Positions 8,957-17,207 of a stretch of DNA of 64,000 nucleotides are shown piece after piece. A program made the translations under genes and the position numbers. How positions within the stretch are numbered: the first letter of the stretch is position 1; every line of letters begins with the position of its first letter. The notes beneath the pieces are model-generated. The model saw only the letters and a list, made by a program, of their open reading frames with translations. It made no database searches and was not told where the DNA came from. Source of the stretch: Pseudomonas putida (GTDB lineage Bacteria > Pseudomonadota > Gammaproteobacteria > Pseudomonadales > Pseudomonadaceae); contig NZ_CP018846.1 in NCBI RefSeq assembly GCF_002025705.1, forward strand, positions 5,385,501-5,449,500, read 5' to 3'.

Positions 8957-9528
8957 CAATGCATCTGCACGATCTGCTTGTCTGGTGTACGCCAGATCAG
9001 CCGGCTGGTGTCATAGCCCTGCTGGCGGGCCTTGGCCATCAGGCTCTCGCGCTCCCACACTGGCAGTGTCGGTGTGCGCGACAGGATCCACAGGTACTTG
9101 CGGTCCGGGCTGCCGACGATCGCCGTGCGGTAGTGATCGTCCACGTACAGTATCCAGTACTCGCCCCTGGCCACGCCCGGGACCAGGCGGGTGAACCAGT
9201 TGTCGAACTCGACCCACAGCCTGTCGGTATGGCCCGGCTCCTGGATATTGGCGTGCCCCTCGGCGCGCAGCCATTCATCCCCCATCGTGCGGCAGCGGTT
9301 GAGCACGCCGTACGAGCCATCGGGCTTGAGGTTGTAATGCGCTTCAGACTGCGCACACTCGGCCTGGTATTTCATCGGCAGGCGCGCCAGCTCGTACCAC
9401 TTGCCCTGATAGCGCTTGAGGTCGACATTACCAGCGGTCTTCGGTACCAGCGGGTCGTTGGCGGAGGTGGCGCAGCCACCCAGCAGCATGACCAGGCACA
9501 GCCCCAGCAGCAGATGCAGACGCCTCAT
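8956..9528 (-). CDS. blc: Bacterial lipocalin (Blc-like outer-membrane lipoprotein)
   Basis: 190-residue lipoprotein. Signal peptide with lipobox LLGGC (Cys19), then a lipocalin domain whose first conserved block is KRYQGKWYELARLPMKYQ, followed by LWILSRTPTLP and a C-terminal block typical of Blc. Such proteins bind fatty acids or lysophospholipids and are thought to act in envelope lipid repair under stress. The ATG at 9528 overlaps the stop of the preceding small lipoprotein gene by 4 bases (ATGA), which fixes the start; the longer open frame upstream is discarded. Family assignment firm, ligand unknown. Confidence 0.92.
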   Translation of the reverse strand: MRRLHLLLGLCLVMLLGGCATSANDPLVPKTAGNVDLKRYQGKWYELARLPMKYQAECAQSEAHYNLKPDGSYGVLNRCRTMGDEWLRAEGHANIQEPGHTDRLWVEFDNWFTRLVPGVARGEYWILYVDDHYRTAIVGSPDRKYLWILSRTPTLPVWERESLMAKARQQGYDTSRLIWRTPDKQIVQMH

Positions 9529-9779
9529 TTGAGGCCCTGCCCGGAGTACATCAGCACTTTGTCGGCCGCGTACTGCACGCTGATAAAACTCTTCTCGTCC
9601 CCCCAGGTGCAGCTGCTCATGCCCAACGCGCCGGAGCACTCGGTGGGCGTGCCGAGCAGTTGCTCGACCTCGGCCTTGTTCATGCCGGCCTTGAGCTTGG
9701 AATAGTTTTCCTGATTGATCTTGCTGCACGCAGTCAGGACGACGCACAAGGACAACAGGGCGAGGGAACGCAACGACAT
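9525..9779 (-). CDS. Small SmpA/OmlA-like lipoprotein
   Basis: 84-residue lipoprotein: signal peptide MSLRSLALLSLCVVLTAC with lipidated Cys18, then a small domain with YSKLKAGMNKAEVEQLLG, the G-M-x-x-x-E-V-x-x-L-L-G pattern of the SmpA/OmlA (BamE-like) fold and related DUF3862 proteins. Function unknown; such proteins are periplasmic or outer-membrane anchored. The ATG at 9779 (AGGAG upstream) is preferred to one at 9806 because it starts directly with the signal peptide. Co-transcribed with blc through a 4-base overlap. From 9780 to 10003 I see only leader sequence. Confidence 0.85.
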   Translation of the reverse strand: MSLRSLALLSLCVVLTACSKINQENYSKLKAGMNKAEVEQLLGTPTECSGALGMSSCTWGDEKSFISVQYAADKVLMYSGQGLK

Positions 9780-10003
9780 GAAGGGACACTCCTGGAAAAT
9801 AGACACAGGCGAGTGGCCTGCAGTGAGCTTCGACGGGAAAATCCCTCCCTGGTTCCCTGGCTACCCTCCTTTCGTTGTACGCCGTTGGTCGGCTTCCCCT
9901 GCGCAAACGATTAATGTTTTCCCGCACCGCGACGACACAGCGAGCACGCTGTGGCGAGTTGCCGCAGCCCCCTCCTATGCCTTGCCTTGTGCAGACCAGA
10001 AAA

Positions 10004-11896
10004 ATGACCAAGAACCTCAAGTTCAGCCACAAGATCCTGCTGGCCGCCGCCCTCGTGGTGGCCGTTGCTTTTACCTGTTTCGTGCTGTTCAACGACTATC
10101 GACAGCGCCAGTCACTGCGCAGTGACACGCAGACCAACCTGCAGGACCTGGGCAGCCTCACCGCCGGCAACATCCGCAACTGGCTCGACAGCCGTATCCA
10201 GCTGCTCGACTCGCTGGCCCAGCAAATCGCTGTCGATGGGCCGAGCAAAGCCAGCCTTGACCGCAGCCTGGCCCTGCCGGTGTACGGCAAGAACTTCCAG
10301 CTCACCTATTTCGGCGGCCAGGACGGCAGCATGCAGTCGGTACCCGTTGGCAACCGCGCAGCCGACTACGACCCGCGCGTTCGTGGCTGGTACAAGGCGG
10401 CCAGCGCCAGCGGCCAGACCATCGTCACCGAACCGTACATCTCGGCATCCGCCGGCAAGCTGGTGATCACCCTGGCCACCCCGGTGCAGCAAGCAGGCCG
10501 ACTGGTGGGTGTCAGCGGCGTCGACACCGACCTGCAGACCATCAGCAACCTGATCAACGCCCTGAACTTCGACGGCCAGGGCCATGCCTTCATCGTCAAC
10601 GGCGAAGGCAAGATCCTCATCCACCCTAAGGCCGAGCTAGCCCTGAAAACCCTGGCCGATGTCTATCCGCAGGGCACTCCGCAAATTGGCAGCGGCCTGA
10701 AGGAAGTCGAGATCGATGGCCGCAGGCAGTTCATCAGCTTCACCCACGTCGACGGCGTGCCGTCGGCGGATTGGTACGTGGCCCTGGTACTCGACCAGGA
10801 TGCAGCATTCGCCATGCTGGGCGAACTACGCACCTCAGCCATCGTCGCCACCCTGATCGCAGTGGTGGTGATCATTGCCCTGCTCGGCCTGCTGATACGT
10901 GTGCTGATGGAGCCGCTGCACCTGATGGGCCGCGCCATGCATGACATCGCCGAAGGCGAAGGCGACCTGACCCGACGCCTGAGCATCCATGCCCACGATG
11001 AGTTCGGCAGCCTCGGCCAATCGTTCAACCGCTTTGTCGAGCGTATTCACGAGTCGATCCGCGAAGTGGCTTCGGCCACCGGCCAGGTCAACGCCGTGGC
11101 CGCCAAGGTGGTGAGCGCTTCGAATGCCTCGATCAACAATGCCGACCAGCAGTCCAGCCGCACCAGCAGTGTGGCGGCAGCGATCAATCAGCTGGGCGCC
11201 GCCGCCCAGGAAATCGCCCAGAACGCCGCACTGGCCTCGCAGCACTCCAGCGAAGCACGCGGCCTGGCCGAAGATGGCCAGCAAGTGGTCGGGCGCACCA
11301 TCGATGTGATGAACCAGCTTTCGGCGCGAATCAGCGATTCGTGCGGCAACATCGAAACACTCAATGCCCACACAGCCAACATTGGCCAGATCCTCGATGT
11401 GATCAGCGGTATTTCCCAACAGACCAACCTGCTGGCGCTCAACGCCGCGATCGAAGCAGCCCGTGCGGGCGAGGCCGGGCGTGGCTTTGCCGTGGTTGCC
11501 GACGAGGTACGCAACCTGGCGCACCGTACGCAGGAGTCGGCACAGCAGGTGCAGCGCCTGATCGAAGAGCTGCAGGCCGGTGCGCAAGTGGCGGTCAGCA
11601 CCATGAACCAAAGCCGCCAGCACAGCGAGCACAGCGTGGGCATTGCCAACCAGGCCGGCGAGCGCCTGGGCAGCGTGACCCAGCGCATTGGCGAGATCGA
11701 TGGCATGAACCAGTCGGTGGCCACCGCCACTGAAGAACAGACGGCCGTGGTCGAGTCGATCAATGTCGACATCACCGAGATCAATACGTTGAATCAGGAA
11801 GGGGTGCACAACCTGCAGAGCACCTTGCGTGCCTGCACCGACCTGGAGCATCAGGTCGAGCGGTTGAAGCATCTGGTGGGCAGTTTCCGGATCTGA
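10004..11896 (+). CDS. Methyl-accepting chemotaxis protein with dCache_1 amino-acid-type sensor
   Basis: 630-residue chemoreceptor: short cytoplasmic start, membrane helix about residues 10-30, periplasmic double-Cache sensor about 35-275, second helix about 282-305 (VATLIAVVVIIALLGLLIRV), HAMP about 305-360, and a cytoplasmic signalling domain with the hairpin tip GISQQTNLLALNAAIEAARA. The sensor carries every residue of the published amino-acid motif of dCache_1: Tyr122, Arg127, Trp129, Tyr130, Tyr145 and Asp174 with the spacing of PctA of P. aeruginosa. Amino acids or related amines are therefore the likely attractants. Start MTKNLKFSHK is typical of P. putida receptors; its ribosome site is weak. 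Confidence 0.93.
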   Translation: MTKNLKFSHKILLAAALVVAVAFTCFVLFNDYRQRQSLRSDTQTNLQDLGSLTAGNIRNWLDSRIQLLDSLAQQIAVDGPSKASLDRSLALPVYGKNFQLTYFGGQDGSMQSVPVGNRAADYDPRVRGWYKAASASGQTIVTEPYISASAGKLVITLATPVQQAGRLVGVSGVDTDLQTISNLINALNFDGQGHAFIVNGEGKILIHPKAELALKTLADVYPQGTPQIGSGLKEVEIDGRRQFISFTHVDGVPSADWYVALVLDQDAAFAMLGELRTSAIVATLIAVVVIIALLGLLIRVLMEPLHLMGRAMHDIAEGEGDLTRRLSIHAHDEFGSLGQSFNRFVERIHESIREVASATGQVNAVAAKVVSASNASINNADQQSSRTSSVAAAINQLGAAAQEIAQNAALASQHSSEARGLAEDGQQVVGRTIDVMNQLSARISDSCGNIETLNAHTANIGQILDVISGISQQTNLLALNAAIEAARAGEAGRGFAVVADEVRNLAHRTQESAQQVQRLIEELQAGAQVAVSTMNQSRQHSEHSVGIANQAGERLGSVTQRIGEIDGMNQSVATATEEQTAVVESINVDITEINTLNQEGVHNLQSTLRACTDLEHQVERLKHLVGSFRI

Positions 11897-11903
11897 AACC
11901 GCT

Positions 11904-12034
11904 GGGGCCGCTGTGCGGCCCTTTCCGACCGGTCCGGCGCCCCGGCAAGGCCGCTCCTACAAGAGACCGCGATTACCTGTAGAGCGGCCTCGCCGGGGCG
12001 CCGGACCGGTCGGAAAGGGCTGCGAAGCAGCCCC
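11904..12034. repeat. Expanded REP-like inverted repeat between the chemoreceptor and DUF924 genes
   Basis: Both arms carry the usual GGGGCCGC outer hairpin and the AAGGCCGCTCCTACA core, but the middle segment is replaced by CGACCGGTCCGGCGCCCCGG and its complement. The result is a nearly perfect stem of about 55 bases per arm around a loop of about 13 bases. It separates two convergent genes and probably ends transcription from both sides. Confidence 0.85.
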
Positions 12035-12041
12035 ACTGGCA

Positions 12042-12638
12042 CTAGAACCTGGACCCAGGCTCCAGCAGGAAGTCCATCTCTTCACTGGTGCTCGGCCGCC
12101 CCAGCACCAGGTTTCGGTGCGGGAAGCGCCCGAACCGGGCAATCACCCGCTGGTGCTGCTCGGCGTAATCGAGGAAGCCTTCGAACAACCGCCGGTTATC
12201 CTCCGGCTGTTCTTCCAGCAGCACCTGGTAACGCTCGACACACAGGTTCTGCCAGTCCAGCACCTCGGCATGCTCCAGCACCAGCAGCACGAACACCCGC
12301 TGGATCGGCAGCAACTGGTAATCCCAGTTCTTCTGCAGGCCCTGCATGGCCACCACCTGGGCACGCCGATCACCTTCGAAAGCGCGCGGCCTGTCGCGGT
12401 AGAGCATGCGCGGCAGCTGGTCCAGCAGAATCAGCAAGCCGAGCCAGCCTTGAGGGCTCTGCTGCCACTCGTCGAGCCCACCCGCCAGGGCGTGCTCGAC
12501 CAGGTCGCCAAACAGCGCCTGGGCGTCAGCGTCGTGCTGCTTGCCGAACCACAGCGTGCTCTTCTCGTCAGCCACGGCCTGGGGGCTGGTGCCCCAACCG
12601 AACCACCACTCCAGCAACGGCTGCCAAGGTGCGAGCAT
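12042..12638 (-). CDS. DUF924 family protein
   Basis: 198-residue cytoplasmic protein with the DUF924 hallmarks WWFGWGTS near the N-terminus, LLILLDQLPRMLYRD in the middle and FGRFPHRN near the C-terminus. The fold is helical and TPR-like; no reaction is established. It starts 3 bases after the fbp stop on the same strand, so it is co-transcribed with fbp, but this does not reveal a role. No signal peptide or membrane segment. Confidence 0.88.
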   Translation of the reverse strand: MLAPWQPLLEWWFGWGTSPQAVADEKSTLWFGKQHDADAQALFGDLVEHALAGGLDEWQQSPQGWLGLLILLDQLPRMLYRDRPRAFEGDRRAQVVAMQGLQKNWDYQLLPIQRVFVLLVLEHAEVLDWQNLCVERYQVLLEEQPEDNRRLFEGFLDYAEQHQRVIARFGRFPHRNLVLGRPSTSEEMDFLLEPGSRF

Positions 12639-12641
12639 GAC

Positions 12642-13652
12642 TTACTCCTTGTGGTAGGCGGTGACGCGCTCGACCTCTTCCTTCGAGCCGAGGATCACCG
12701 ACACGCGCTGGTGCAGGCTTTCAGGCTTGATGTCGAGGATGCGATCGTAACCGTTGGTAGAGGCGCCACCGGCCTGTTCAATGATGAACGACATCGGGTT
12801 GGCTTCGTACATCAGGCGCAGCTTGCCCGGCTTGCTCGGCTCACGGGCATCACGCGGGTACATGAACAGACCGCCACGGGTCAGGATACGGTGCACGTCG
12901 GCCACCATCGAGGCGATCCAGCGCATGTTGTAGTTCTTCTTCAGCGGGCCGGTCTCGCCAGCCAGCAGTTCGCCCACGTAGCGCTGCACCGGGGCTTCCC
13001 AGTGACGCTGGTTGGACATGTTGATGGCGAACTCGGCGGTGGTTGCCGGAACCTGGATGTTCTCGTGGGTCAGGACGAAGCTGCCCAGCTCGCGGTCCAG
13101 GGTGAAGCCCTTGACGCCGTTGCCCAGGGTCAGGATCAGCATGGTCTGTGGGCCGTAGATGGCGTAACCGGCGGCGACCTGCTCGGTACCTGGCTGCAGG
13201 AACGCTTCTTCGTTCAGGCTTTCGTTCTGGCTCAGGTACTGGCTAGGGCAACGCAGTACCGAGAAGATGGTGCCGACCGAGACGTTGACGTCGATGTTCG
13301 ACGAGCCGTCCAGCGGGTCGAAGACCAGCAGGTAGGCGCCTTTCGGGTACTTGCCCGGGATCTGGTAGGCGTTGTCCATTTCTTCGGACGCCATGCCGGC
13401 CAGGTGGCCGCCCCACTCGTTGGCTTCGAGCAGGATGTCGTTGGAGATCACGTCCAGCTTCTTCTGGACTTCGCCCTGCACGTTTTCAGTGCCCATGCTG
13501 CCCAGCACGCCGCCGAGGGCGCCTTTGGACACGTGATGGCTGATTTCCTTGCACGCACGCGCCACCACTTCGATCAGGAAGCGCAGATCGGCAGGGGTAT
13601 TGTTGCTGCGGGTCTGCTCAATCAGATAGCGACTCAGGGTAACGCGGGACAT
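12642..13652 (-). CDS. fbp: Fructose-1,6-bisphosphatase class 1
   Basis: Hydrolyses fructose 1,6-bisphosphate to fructose 6-phosphate, the gluconeogenic step, which matters in a genus that uses organic acids and amino acids as preferred carbon. 336 residues, normal class 1 length. The metal and substrate motif DPLDGSSN is at residues 112-119 and the acidic site ASEEMD at about 89-94. ATG at 13652 with GGAG upstream. The glgP gene lies upstream on the same strand but is separated by a REP pair, so separate promoters are likely. Confidence 0.96.
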   Translation of the reverse strand: MSRVTLSRYLIEQTRSNNTPADLRFLIEVVARACKEISHHVSKGALGGVLGSMGTENVQGEVQKKLDVISNDILLEANEWGGHLAGMASEEMDNAYQIPGKYPKGAYLLVFDPLDGSSNIDVNVSVGTIFSVLRCPSQYLSQNESLNEEAFLQPGTEQVAAGYAIYGPQTMLILTLGNGVKGFTLDRELGSFVLTHENIQVPATTAEFAINMSNQRHWEAPVQRYVGELLAGETGPLKKNYNMRWIASMVADVHRILTRGGLFMYPRDAREPSKPGKLRLMYEANPMSFIIEQAGGASTNGYDRILDIKPESLHQRVSVILGSKEEVERVTAYHKE

Positions 13653-13809
13653 GTATGGCTCCGAAAGGATTGGGGGAGAAAAACCCCCGCAGTTTACAGG
13701 GAGAGTTGCAGCCTAGCGAGCAAAGAGACTCGACTTCCGGCGTTGAGTTCAGCCAGTGCTCGGCCAATGGTCGGTTGCCTTGCACACACTCGGCCACCTG
13801 CACAGACTC

Positions 13810-13926
13810 TGTGGGAGCGGCCTTGTGTCGCGAAAGGGCCGCGTAGCGGCCCCGGGGTTTCAGCTGAGTTGCATTGATCGTGGGGCTGCTACGCAGCCCT
13901 TTCGCGACACAAGGCCGCTCCCACAA
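13810..13926. repeat. REP pair between glgP and fbp
   Basis: Two inverted REP copies (about 13810-13854 and 13881-13926) of the TTTCGCGACACAAGGCCGCTCC subtype with GGGCCGC and GGGCTGC outer hairpins. The rest of the fbp leader (13653-13809) holds no gene I can support. Confidence 0.85.
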
Positions 13927-13943
13927 TGACGGCGCGCGGCTCA

Positions 13944-16394
13944 TCAATCCAAAGCCTTCCAGATCTCGGTGGCATATTCGCGAATGGTCCGGTCCGAGGA
14001 GAACCAGCCCATCCGCGCCGTGTTCAGCACCGCCATGCGCCACCACTCCTGCGGCGTGTGCCACAGCTCTTCGACGCGTCGCTGGGCATCCCAGTAGGCA
14101 TCAAAATCGGCACAAACGAGGAAACGGTCGTAGGCCACCAGCCCGTCGATCAACCCGGCGTAGCGTGAAGGGTCGTCAGGTGAGAACACCCCGCTGCGAA
14201 TGGCCTGCAGCACATCGCTCAAGCGATTCGACGCAGCGATAGCGGCGTTGGCACCGAAATCACCGGCCCGCTTGCGTGCTTCCACCTGCTGCGCAGTCAG
14301 GCCGAAGATGAACATGTTGTCCGCCCCCACCTGTTCGCACATCTCGACGTTGGCACCATCGAGCGTGCCGATGGTCAGCGCGCCGTTGAGGCCGAACTTC
14401 ATGTTGCTGGTGCCGGACGCCTCGTAACCGGCCGTGGAGATCTGCTCCGACAGGTCCGCCGCCGGGATGATGCTTTCGGCCAGGCTGACGTTGTAGTTGG
14501 GCAGGAACACCACCTTGAGCAGGCCGCGCACGGTCGGGTCGTTGTTGACCACCCGGGCGATGTCGTTGGCCAGCTTGATGATCAGCTTGGCCTGGTGATA
14601 GCTGGCCGCCGCCTTGCCGGCGAAGATCTTCACCCGCGGCACCCAGTTGGTGCCGGGGTCGTTGCGCATCGCCTGGTACAGCGCCACGGTGTGCAGCAGG
14701 TTGAGCAGCTGGCGCTTGTATTCGTGAATGCGCTTGACCTGCACGTCGAACAGCGCCTCCGGGTTGACCGTGACGCCAATCCGGTCCTGGATGATGCTGG
14801 CCAGGGCGCGCTTGCTGTGCAGGCGCTGAGCGGCGAACTGTTTGCGGAAGCTGGCCTTGTCGGCGAACGGCACCAGCCCGGCCAGGCGCCCTTCGGGGTC
14901 GTCCTTGAGGTCCGGCCCGAGCGCCTCGACCAGCATCTCGGTCAACTGCGGGTTGGACTGGTACAGCCAGCGGCGGAAGGTGATGCCGTTGGTCTTGTTG
15001 TTGATCCGCTGCGGGTAAAGCTTGTGCAGCTCGGCGAACACCGTGCTCTTCATCAGTTTGCTGTGCAGCGCCGACACACCATTGACGCTGTGCGAGCCGA
15101 GGAACGCCAGGTTGCCCATGCGTACCCGGCGGCCGTTGTCTTCTTCGATCAACGACACGGCCCGCAGCACGTCGAAGTCGTGCAGGCCTTTGGCGCGCAG
15201 GCTGTCGATGTGGTAGGCATTGATCAGGTAGATGATCTGCATGTGCCGCGGCAGCATGCGCTCCATCAGCGCCACCGGCCAGGTTTCCAGGGCCTCGGGC
15301 AGCAGCGTGTGGTTGGTGTAGGCCAGGGTACCGACCGTCAGCTCCCACGCGGTGTCCCACGGAATTTCGTGCTGGTCGACCAGCAGGCGCATCAGCTCGG
15401 CAACGGCGATTGACGGGTGAGTGTCATTGAGCTGGATGGCTGCCGCGTCCGGCAGGTTGAGCAGGTTCTCGTGCATGTTCAGGTGGCGGCGAAGCAGATC
15501 CTGCAGCGAGGCCGAAACGAAGAAGTATTCCTGACGCAGGCGCAGTTCCTGGCCGGCTTCGGTGCTATCGGCCGGGTACAGCACCCGCGAGATGCTCTCG
15601 GCCCGCGCGACTTCGGCAACCGCGCCGAGGTGGTCACCGGCATTGAAGCGCTCCAGGTGCAATTCTTCCAGCGCCCGCGCCCGCCACAGGCGCAAGGTAT
15701 TGACGCTGGCTCCGCGCCAGCCAACCACTGGTGTGTCGTAAGCTACCGCCCGCACGGTTTCCCCCGGCCACCACACCTGACGCTGCTTGCCGTGGGTGTC
15801 ATGCACCGTTTCGACGCTGCCACCAAAGCTGATCGGGTAAATCACCTCGGCGCGCTCGAATTCCCAGGGGTTGCCGAAGTCCAGCCAGTTCTCGGTCTGC
15901 TCCTGCTGCCAGCCATCGACCATGGCTTGACGGAACAGCCCGTGCTCGTAGCGGATACCGTAACCGTGGGCAGCAATACCCAACGTCGACATGCTCTCCA
16001 TGAAGCACGCCGCCAGGCGGCCCAGGCCGCCGTTGCCCAGTGCGGCATCCGGCTCGAGCAGGCGAATGCGCTCCAGGTCGACGTTCAGGCCTTCCAATGC
16101 CTCGCGGGCGATGTCCAGCAAGCCGAGGTTGCTCAGGCTGTCATAGAGCAGCCGGCCAATGAGAAATTCCAGGGAAAGGTAGTAGACCCGCTTCTGGCTA
16201 CGTCGGTAGGCCTGGCGGGTATGGTCCATCCAGTGGTCGACCATGTGATCGCGTGCTGCCAGGGCGATGGCCTCGAACCAGTCGTGGTCGAAGGCATGCT
16301 CCGGGTCCTTGCCGACCGCGTAGGTCAGCTTATCCAGTACGGCAGCGCGAAAATCCGCGACTTCGGCGTCACGTGCTTTAGGTTCCTGGGACAT
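13944..16394 (-). CDS. glgP: Glycogen/maltodextrin phosphorylase
   Basis: Releases glucose 1-phosphate from alpha-1,4-glucan ends. 816 residues, normal for the family. The pyridoxal-phosphate block EASGTSNMKFGLNGALTIGT is present with the Schiff-base lysine at about residue 666; the N-terminal half has YYLSLEFLIGR and the active-site block NGGLGRLAACFMES. Start: ATG at 16394 preceded by GAGGA, giving MSQEPKARD; the open frame runs 31 codons further up but lacks a ribosome site. Divergent from the cysteine-cluster gene. Other glycogen genes are not in this window. Confidence 0.95.
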   Translation of the reverse strand: MSQEPKARDAEVADFRAAVLDKLTYAVGKDPEHAFDHDWFEAIALAARDHMVDHWMDHTRQAYRRSQKRVYYLSLEFLIGRLLYDSLSNLGLLDIAREALEGLNVDLERIRLLEPDAALGNGGLGRLAACFMESMSTLGIAAHGYGIRYEHGLFRQAMVDGWQQEQTENWLDFGNPWEFERAEVIYPISFGGSVETVHDTHGKQRQVWWPGETVRAVAYDTPVVGWRGASVNTLRLWRARALEELHLERFNAGDHLGAVAEVARAESISRVLYPADSTEAGQELRLRQEYFFVSASLQDLLRRHLNMHENLLNLPDAAAIQLNDTHPSIAVAELMRLLVDQHEIPWDTAWELTVGTLAYTNHTLLPEALETWPVALMERMLPRHMQIIYLINAYHIDSLRAKGLHDFDVLRAVSLIEEDNGRRVRMGNLAFLGSHSVNGVSALHSKLMKSTVFAELHKLYPQRINNKTNGITFRRWLYQSNPQLTEMLVEALGPDLKDDPEGRLAGLVPFADKASFRKQFAAQRLHSKRALASIIQDRIGVTVNPEALFDVQVKRIHEYKRQLLNLLHTVALYQAMRNDPGTNWVPRVKIFAGKAAASYHQAKLIIKLANDIARVVNNDPTVRGLLKVVFLPNYNVSLAESIIPAADLSEQISTAGYEASGTSNMKFGLNGALTIGTLDGANVEMCEQVGADNMFIFGLTAQQVEARKRAGDFGANAAIAASNRLSDVLQAIRSGVFSPDDPSRYAGLIDGLVAYDRFLVCADFDAYWDAQRRVEELWHTPQEWWRMAVLNTARMGWFSSDRTIREYATEIWKALD

Positions 16395-16513
16395 GCGGCA
16401 TCCTCGGGCAAGTTGACGAAAGCGGAGGGAGATTGTTGAGCCTAGACGCTTCGACCAAGAGCGACAGCCAGTGTTCGTGGTTTTCATGAACCTTTGCGCA
16501 TTCGGTCAAAAGG

Positions 16514-16544
16514 TTGTTCATAAATTGAACAATTCCGGTATGAT
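16514..16544 (+). promoter_or_regulatory. Candidate promoter of the YkgJ-type gene
   Basis: TTGTTC at 16514-16519 and TATGAT at 16539-16544, with a rather long 19-base spacer containing the palindrome TTGTTCATAAATTGAACAA (16514-16532), which could be an operator. It lies in the divergent region with glgP. Confidence 0.4.
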
Positions 16545-16579
16545 CGCGCGCCCCAAGACCGTGATTCACCCCCATAACG

Positions 16580-16984
16580 ATGAAAACGACCCTGATCGCC
16601 GCGGCCGAAGTCGACCGCCTGGAGACCTGGCAGCGCTATACCAGCAACATGTGCCATGGCTGCCATTCGACCTGTTGCACCCTGCCGGTGGAGGTGAAGA
16701 TCAAGGATCTGATCCGCATTGGCGTGGTGGACGAGTTCGAAAAAGACGAACCGCCTAAAAACGTGGCCAAGCGCCTGCAGAAGGAAGGCATCATCGAGCG
16801 CTTCAACCAGAAGTCGGGGATCTTCACCCTGACCCGGATGAGCAACGATGACTGCATGTACCTGGATCGCAAGAGCCGGCTGTGCACCATCTATGACAAA
16901 CGCCCCGATACCTGCCGCAACCACCCCAAGGTCGGGCCGCGGCCGGGGTATTGTGCCTATAAGCCCAAGGTGGTTGGCCGCTGA
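16580..16984 (+). CDS. YkgJ family cysteine-cluster protein
   Basis: 134-residue cytoplasmic protein of the zinc/iron-chelating cysteine-cluster family. The N-terminal cluster CHGCHSTCC gives Cys25, Cys28, Cys32 and Cys33, and further cysteines follow in NDDCMYL, RLCTIYD, PDTCRNHP and GYCAY, the usual spacing of the family. A metal site, perhaps an iron-sulfur cluster, is likely; the role is unknown. Single gene with its own candidate promoter, divergent from glgP. Confidence 0.88.
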   Translation: MKTTLIAAAEVDRLETWQRYTSNMCHGCHSTCCTLPVEVKIKDLIRIGVVDEFEKDEPPKNVAKRLQKEGIIERFNQKSGIFTLTRMSNDDCMYLDRKSRLCTIYDKRPDTCRNHPKVGPRPGYCAYKPKVVGR

Positions 16985-16999
16985 TCATCAGCCTGTTCC

Positions 17000-17123
17000 G
17001 GCCTCTTCGCGGCGGTTCGACGCCTCGATAAACCCGCTCCCACAGGGTTTGCGCAATCCCCAATGCCTGTGCAGTACCTGTGGGAGCGGGTTTACCGAGG
17101 CGTCGAACCGCCGCGAAGAGGCC
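17000..17123. repeat. REP-like inverted repeat (variant outer arms)
   Basis: Left arm 17000-17048 and right arm about 17080-17123 are complementary over about 45 bases. The core AAACCCGCTCCCACAGG is the usual REP, but the outer part GCCTCTTCGCGGCGGTTCGA replaces the common GGCCCTTTCGCGGG sequence. The same variant arm recurs in one half of the repeat at 27327-27423. Confidence 0.8.
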
Positions 17124-17154
17124 AGCACAGTCAGTACAAATTCTGCAGGCAAAC

Positions 17155-17187
17155 AAAAACGCCCCCGGCCTTTCGACCGGGGGCGTT
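17155..17187 (-). terminator. Terminator of typA
   Basis: ACGCCCCCGG and CCGGGGGCGT form a perfect 10-base stem with A-runs and T-runs on the two sides, 20 bases beyond the typA stop. It may work in both directions and so may also stop transcription from the YkgJ-type gene. Confidence 0.9.
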
Positions 17188-17207
17188 TTCATTCAGCCAG
17201 AACTAGA

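Noticed and set aside
9529..10092. N-terminal extension of the lipocalin frame
   Set aside because: A signal peptide with lipobox starts at 9528, and the upstream part overlaps the small lipoprotein gene and the chemoreceptor start.
13655..13846. Small ORF in the fbp leader
   Set aside because: Its second half is REP sequence and it has no ribosome site.
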